Below are positions 39,886 to 43,261 of a DNA stretch of 43,261 nucleotides, one piece after another (the first letter of the stretch is position 1; every line of letters begins with the position of its first letter). The DNA comes from an uncultured Dehalococcoidia bacterium (GTDB taxonomy: Bacteria; Chloroflexota; Dehalococcoidia; Lucifugimonadales; UBA1123). The stretch is taken from NCBI GenBank assembly GCA_951812505.1, contig CATOSI010000001.1, positions 814,012 through 857,272 of the forward strand. Reading direction: 5' to 3'. The notes beneath the pieces were generated by a model, which saw only the letters and a program-made list of their open reading frames with translations, was not told where the DNA came from and made no database searches. Both the position numbers and the translations under genes were made by a program.

Positions 39886-41601
39886 CTATGGGCCTTCGGC
39901 GTAGGCGGAGTGGAAGGTGTCCACGCCGGCGCGGAAGCCGGAGCCGGGGTCGCGGACTATGGCGACAGGGCTCGCGAAGCTGGCGAATCCGCCCTGGACG
40001 TGGTTGCTGCCTATTGTGTAGATGCGGTGTCCTCTGGATTCAAGATCCGAGACGACCTCGGCGGGCAGGCGAGGGTCAACGCTGGTTACGGGAAGTGAGC
40101 AGTCCAAGCGAGGCGAGTCTATGGCGTCCTGCGGTCCCATGCCGTAGTTGACGACCTTGGTTATGAGCTGGGTAACGCAGTTGGTGATCCTGCGACCGCC
40201 CGACGCGCCCACGGCGAGTTTCACACCGTCGTCGTCCATTACAAGCGCAGGCGTCATGTTGTTGAGCGGGTACTTGCCGGGCATAATGGAGTTGACGCGG
40301 CCCGGGACTGGGTCGAACCACATCATGCCGTTGTTCATGACTACGCCGGTGCCTTTGGGAATAATACCTGAGCCGAATCCAGCCATGAGCGTGTTTGTGA
40401 GCGAGACCGCTCCGCCGTCTGCGTCCATCGTGCAGAGGTGCGTGGTGCCGGAGTCGAGAGCGGGCGCGCTGGCCTCGAATACGCGGGAAGGCGAACCTTC
40501 CTCGAATGCCCAGGGATCTCCGGACTCGATTTTGCCCAGCCGATCCGAATCTATCAGAGAGCGCCGGACTTCCGTGTAACCGTCTGACACCAGCCCAGAC
40601 CATGGAACGTCCACGAAGGCAGGGTCGGACATGTATCTGAACCTGTCCACATAGGCGAGCCTCGCGGCATAAATGTAGGCGTGCAGCGCTTCCGGCGAAT
40701 TGTGTCCCATCTCCTCGATATCGAAACCGTCGAGCAGCTTCAATGTCATAGCGGACGTGGTCCCGGCGCACTGGAATGGAGGAACTCGAACGGTGTGCCC
40801 TGAGTAGCCGAACTCGAGCCCGCCGTCCCAGACGAACGGCTTGTACTCGGCGAGGTCGCGCATGGACAGAGTTCCACCATTGGCTTGGATGTCCGACGTT
40901 ATGGCTTCCGCGATGTCGCCAGAATAGTAGGCTGACGCGCCGTTTCTGCCTATGGCTTCCAGCACGTTCGCGAGGTCGGGCTGCTTGAGATTGGCCGGTG
41001 AGGTGAGGTCGCCCGTGGGCAGGTTGCCGCCCGGCATGAACACGCTCCTCAGTTCGTCGTACCTGAACAGCTTGTCGGACATCATTCCGAGCGAGTATAT
41101 GTTGTGCCAGCCGGGTGAGTAGCCGTCCCTGGCGAGGGAGACGGCAGGGGCGATTACTTCAGAAAGAGGCAACTTGCCCAGCCGCCTGTTCGCTTCGCAC
41201 AGCCCCGCGACCGCGCCGGGAACGGCGATTGACCTGAATCCCTCCAGATTCTCGTTGTTGACCACTCCGGGCCAGCCGAAGTTGCCTACCGCCGCCTCGC
41301 CGGTAAACTCGTACATGTCCGGCTTTGCGTCCAGCGGCCCCTTCATCGGGAAGCCTATGACGCCGCCCGTGTCTCCGAGCTGATAGACCATGTATCCGCC
41401 GCCGCCGATGCCGCAGGACCAGGGTTCGACGACACCGATGGCGAAGCAGGCGGCGACCGCCGCGTCAACGGCGTTGCCGCCCATCTCCAGCATCTGCACA
41501 CCCGCTTTTGTGGCGTGAATGTCCTTCGTTGCGACCATTCCGCCAGTGGATCTGGCCTCGGTCTTGTTAATAGTCGTAACGGTTGGGGCTGAATTTGCCA
41601 T
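39886..41601 (-). CDS. Gamma-glutamyltranspeptidase-fold Ntn hydrolase
   Basis: A 571-residue self-processing enzyme of the GGT family. Cleavage should occur before T386 in LDSGTTHLCTMDADGG, making T386 the nucleophile. The oxyanion glycines are in GASGGRRI. The residues that hold the gamma-glutamyl group in E. coli GGT are changed: the DFRE arginine is replaced (IGFPMKGP), MDDFS is MMWFD and SSMSP is NNMTP. The enzyme probably acts on another amide. There is no signal peptide, so it is cytosolic. The ATG at 41601 has AGGAGA six bases upstream. No glutathione genes are adjacent. Confidence 0.9.
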   Translation of the reverse strand: MANSAPTVTTINKTEARSTGGMVATKDIHATKAGVQMLEMGGNAVDAAVAACFAIGVVEPWSCGIGGGGYMVYQLGDTGGVIGFPMKGPLDAKPDMYEFTGEAAVGNFGWPGVVNNENLEGFRSIAVPGAVAGLCEANRRLGKLPLSEVIAPAVSLARDGYSPGWHNIYSLGMMSDKLFRYDELRSVFMPGGNLPTGDLTSPANLKQPDLANVLEAIGRNGASAYYSGDIAEAITSDIQANGGTLSMRDLAEYKPFVWDGGLEFGYSGHTVRVPPFQCAGTTSAMTLKLLDGFDIEEMGHNSPEALHAYIYAARLAYVDRFRYMSDPAFVDVPWSGLVSDGYTEVRRSLIDSDRLGKIESGDPWAFEEGSPSRVFEASAPALDSGTTHLCTMDADGGAVSLTNTLMAGFGSGIIPKGTGVVMNNGMMWFDPVPGRVNSIMPGKYPLNNMTPALVMDDDGVKLAVGASGGRRITNCVTQLITKVVNYGMGPQDAIDSPRLDCSLPVTSVDPRLPAEVVSDLESRGHRIYTIGSNHVQGGFASFASPVAIVRDPGSGFRAGVDTFHSAYAEGP

Positions 41602-41861
41602 TTATCTCTCCTAGTGAGTATCGTTCCATGTGTATTCAGTCAAATGGAATCGTTATAGAGTAGAAAATATCCAATTTTAACAATTTCTTAAAATTCGGTT
41701 AAAAGACTGTTGACATATACCGGATTAGGCTATAGCATTGATGCACGTCCCAATGGACCGAGCCAAATGGAGGAGACCATCAGGGATCGGGCGGCCCACC
41801 CGCCAGGTTCCAGGGGGTTGAGGACAGATAAGCGAAGCCTGTTGGGGCGTACTCTTTTTTT

Positions 41862-42773
41862 TCAAGACTTTTCCTCCGGCCTCAGGGTCGCTATGAACGG
41901 CAGGTTCCTGTAGGTCTCCATGTAGTCGAGGCCGTAACCGACCAGGAACTCGTCCGGTGCCTCGAATCCTACGTACTTAATATCCACATCGGCTATACGA
42001 CGCACCCGCTTGTCCAGCAGGGCGCACACCTCTACGCTGGATGGGGAAAATGAACGCAGGTATCCGGTCAGCCAGTTGAGCGTCATTCCCGTGTCCACGA
42101 TGTCCTCGACGAGGATGATGTCCGCTCCCTCGATGTCAATGTCCAGAGACTTGGTTATGCGGATGTCCGGGCCGTTCTCGCCCGCGTAGTGAGATATGGA
42201 CATGAAGTCCATGCGGATGGGCAGGGATATGTGGCGCATCAGGTCCGCCATGAAACAGACCATACCCCTCTGCACACCGACCAGAACGGGCTGACCATCG
42301 GTATAGTCCGCAGACAGCGCCTTTCCAAGTTCTTCTACTTTCTGTCCGATTTGGCGCTCGGAGAAGAGCACCCTGGATATGCGTGGCACATCGGGTCCGG
42401 CGAGCGGCCCAAATCCGAACTTGGCCAGCAGCCGGTGAAAGTCCTTCCTGTACAGCAGCTTGACGTTTATCTCCGGGTAGGTCGCGCGCATCTTCCGTAT
42501 CTTGCGGTTTTTCTGGGTAACGAGCGACTGTTTCATCGTGGTCAGTTCAAGGTACAGATCTAAGTCCGGCAGGTAGAAGTCCGGCGTCATCATCTCCACA
42601 GGACCGTCGTCCTTCCATTCCAGGGGGAAGGACAGCGGTTCGTAGTCCCAGCGAAGTCCGTAGAAATCGAGTATTCTGGCGAATTCTTCCTCGCTGGGAT
42701 GCGCGAACTTGGGACTGGGCCCGCTTGCCGGATTAGGGAAGGGAGCAGGCAACGGAGTTTCGACTTCGACCAT
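41862..42773 (-). CDS. Hypoxanthine phosphoribosyltransferase with N-terminal nuclease-like domain
   Basis: A 303-residue fusion. Residues 130-300 are a HPRT: ISRVLFSERQIGQKVEELG, PVLVGVQRGMVCFMADLMR, the PRPP motif ILVEDIVDTGMT (220-231), and DEFLVGYGLDYMETYRNLPFI at the end. Residues 25-118 look like a restriction-endonuclease fold: an EEEFARILDFYG helix, MTPDFYLPDLDLYLELTTMK (D65, E76) and NVKLLYRKDFHRLL. The ExK of PD-(D/E)XK reads E-L-T, with K81 nearby, so activity is doubtful. HPRT salvages hypoxanthine and guanine. The ATG has GAGGAGG six bases before it. An extended -10 TGTTAGAAT is at 42826-42834. Confidence 0.88.
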   Translation of the reverse strand: MVEVETPLPAPFPNPASGPSPKFAHPSEEEFARILDFYGLRWDYEPLSFPLEWKDDGPVEMMTPDFYLPDLDLYLELTTMKQSLVTQKNRKIRKMRATYPEINVKLLYRKDFHRLLAKFGFGPLAGPDVPRISRVLFSERQIGQKVEELGKALSADYTDGQPVLVGVQRGMVCFMADLMRHISLPIRMDFMSISHYAGENGPDIRITKSLDIDIEGADIILVEDIVDTGMTLNWLTGYLRSFSPSSVEVCALLDKRVRRIADVDIKYVGFEAPDEFLVGYGLDYMETYRNLPFIATLRPEEKS

Positions 42774-42825
42774 TCGGCGCCTCCTCGTATGACCTCAGTA
42801 TGAATCACTGCCCGGTTGGGGCGCA

Positions 42826-42834
42826 ATTCTAACA
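42826..42834 (-). promoter_or_regulatory. Extended -10 promoter for the HPRT fusion gene
   Basis: TGTTAGAAT on the minus strand, identical to the box before the Xer gene; no -35 hexamer. Confidence 0.5.
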
Positions 42835-42915
42835 CAAGATACGAATGTTCGTTTCCGATTGCAAACGCGGTTGACCAAATATGAAGCTGTTCATATAATC
42901 GTGCCACTTCCAAAT

Positions 42916-42972
42916 CACCCTCACCCCCGTATCAAGTACGGGGCAGGCTCTGGCCCTGTCCCATAGAGGGAA
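42916..42972 (+). repeat. Dispersed repeat R3, copy 3
   Basis: CACCCTCACCCCCGTATC, with the hairpin CCCCGTA-TCAAG-TACGGGG (42925-42943), then GTCCCATAGAGGG. It shares the CACCCTCACCC start with the copy at 34359 and lies 29 bases before the last gene. Confidence 0.6.
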
Positions 42973-43000
42973 ATGGAAATTACGCATTGGAAAGGCGATT

Positions 43001-43261
43001 ATGGTAAGCGCGAAACTGAGCTCTGAACACATCCGGTTCGATCACTGGAACGAGGTGGTCGAAGATTACATGGCCCGGGGGTGGACCGACGGACTCCCGA
43101 TCATCCCCCCGACGCCCGAACTCGTGGCCGAATTCCTGGACGCGGCGGGCAGAAGCCCATCCGACATCCTGGGAACCGAACCGACCAAAGGCAGGGTTAT
43201 CACAGCCGAAAAGGTCGCCGTTAATTCGGTCATGGCGGGCTGCAGACCGGAGTACTTCAAG
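43001..43261 (+). CDS. Conserved protein of unknown function, partial
   Basis: 87 codons from an ATG to the right edge, without a stop. The sequence WTDGLPIIPPTPELVAEFLD, GTEPTKGRVITAEKVAVNSV and MAGCRPEYF belongs to a conserved uncharacterised family that I recall as common in Actinobacteria and Chloroflexota. The single Cys in AGCRPEY is conserved in it. GGAAAGG five bases before the ATG supports the start. The gene product's role is unknown. Confidence 0.75.
   Translation, partial: MVSAKLSSEHIRFDHWNEVVEDYMARGWTDGLPIIPPTPELVAEFLDAAGRSPSDILGTEPTKGRVITAEKVAVNSVMAGCRPEYFK

Noticed and set aside
41710..41736. TTGACA promoter pointing right at 41710
   Set aside because: The spacing to TATAGC is only 15 and no plus-strand gene follows before the HPRT gene on the other strand.

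Overview
The window looks like a chromosomal segment of a moderately GC-rich, free-living bacterium. I infer an uncultured member of the Chloroflexota (SAR202 / Dehalococcoidia side). The reasons are the mix of gene families: a HisZ-dependent histidine operon, MBL-fold and GGT-like hydrolases, DUF1501/DUF1800 proteins, and a partial gene at the right edge of the 'DGLPIIPPTPE..' type common in that group. Initiation at TTG is frequent, and promoters are of the extended -10 type. Taxonomy is inferred from gene content only. There is no rRNA, CRISPR array, prophage or insertion sequence.

Left part (1-18.3 kb) is mostly housekeeping. hisZ-hisG lies on the minus strand, followed by a DegV-family fatty-acid-binding protein, tRNA-Arg(TCG), an MBL-fold hydrolase, tRNA-His(GTG), a winged-helix regulator and leucyl aminopeptidase. 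Next come a class III aminotransferase and a second MBL protein with altered metal ligands. They are followed by the tRNA methylthiotransferase mtaB, an unknown protein, a glutaredoxin-thioredoxin reductase fusion, fabF, recJ, lgt and a XerC/D recombinase.

Middle part (18.3-31 kb): a basic tail-anchored protein lies next to uvrC. A stomatin/NfeD membrane operon follows, with a ClpP-like NfeD, a short NfeD and an SPFH protein. Then comes an accessory stretch holding a PIN toxin-antitoxin pair, an unknown protein with three CxCxxC clusters and three helical repeats, and several dispersed hairpin repeats. Glycerate kinase, apparently from a nearly leaderless transcript, converges on a lactate-utilisation operon (small membrane protein-lutA-lutB-lutC).

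Right part (31-43 kb) is more accessory. It holds a VOC-fold protein and a three-gene operon DUF1501-DUF1800-NHL propeller with no export signals. A methyltransferase is flanked by short phased repeat arrays. Next come a membrane-anchored CAP-domain protein and a compact DUF5678 / retropepsin-like protease / truncated Uma2 operon. The segment ends with a GGT-fold Ntn hydrolase lacking the usual gamma-glutamyl-binding residues, a hypoxanthine phosphoribosyltransferase fused to a nuclease-like domain, and the start of a conserved unknown gene.

The strongest candidates for something undescribed are the triple CxCxxC protein, the nuclease-like/HPRT fusion, the DUF5678-retropepsin-Uma2 operon, the MBL protein with His-to-Asn changes, and the phased repeat array before the methyltransferase gene. 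No database search was possible; all family names come from motifs read in the translated sequence.
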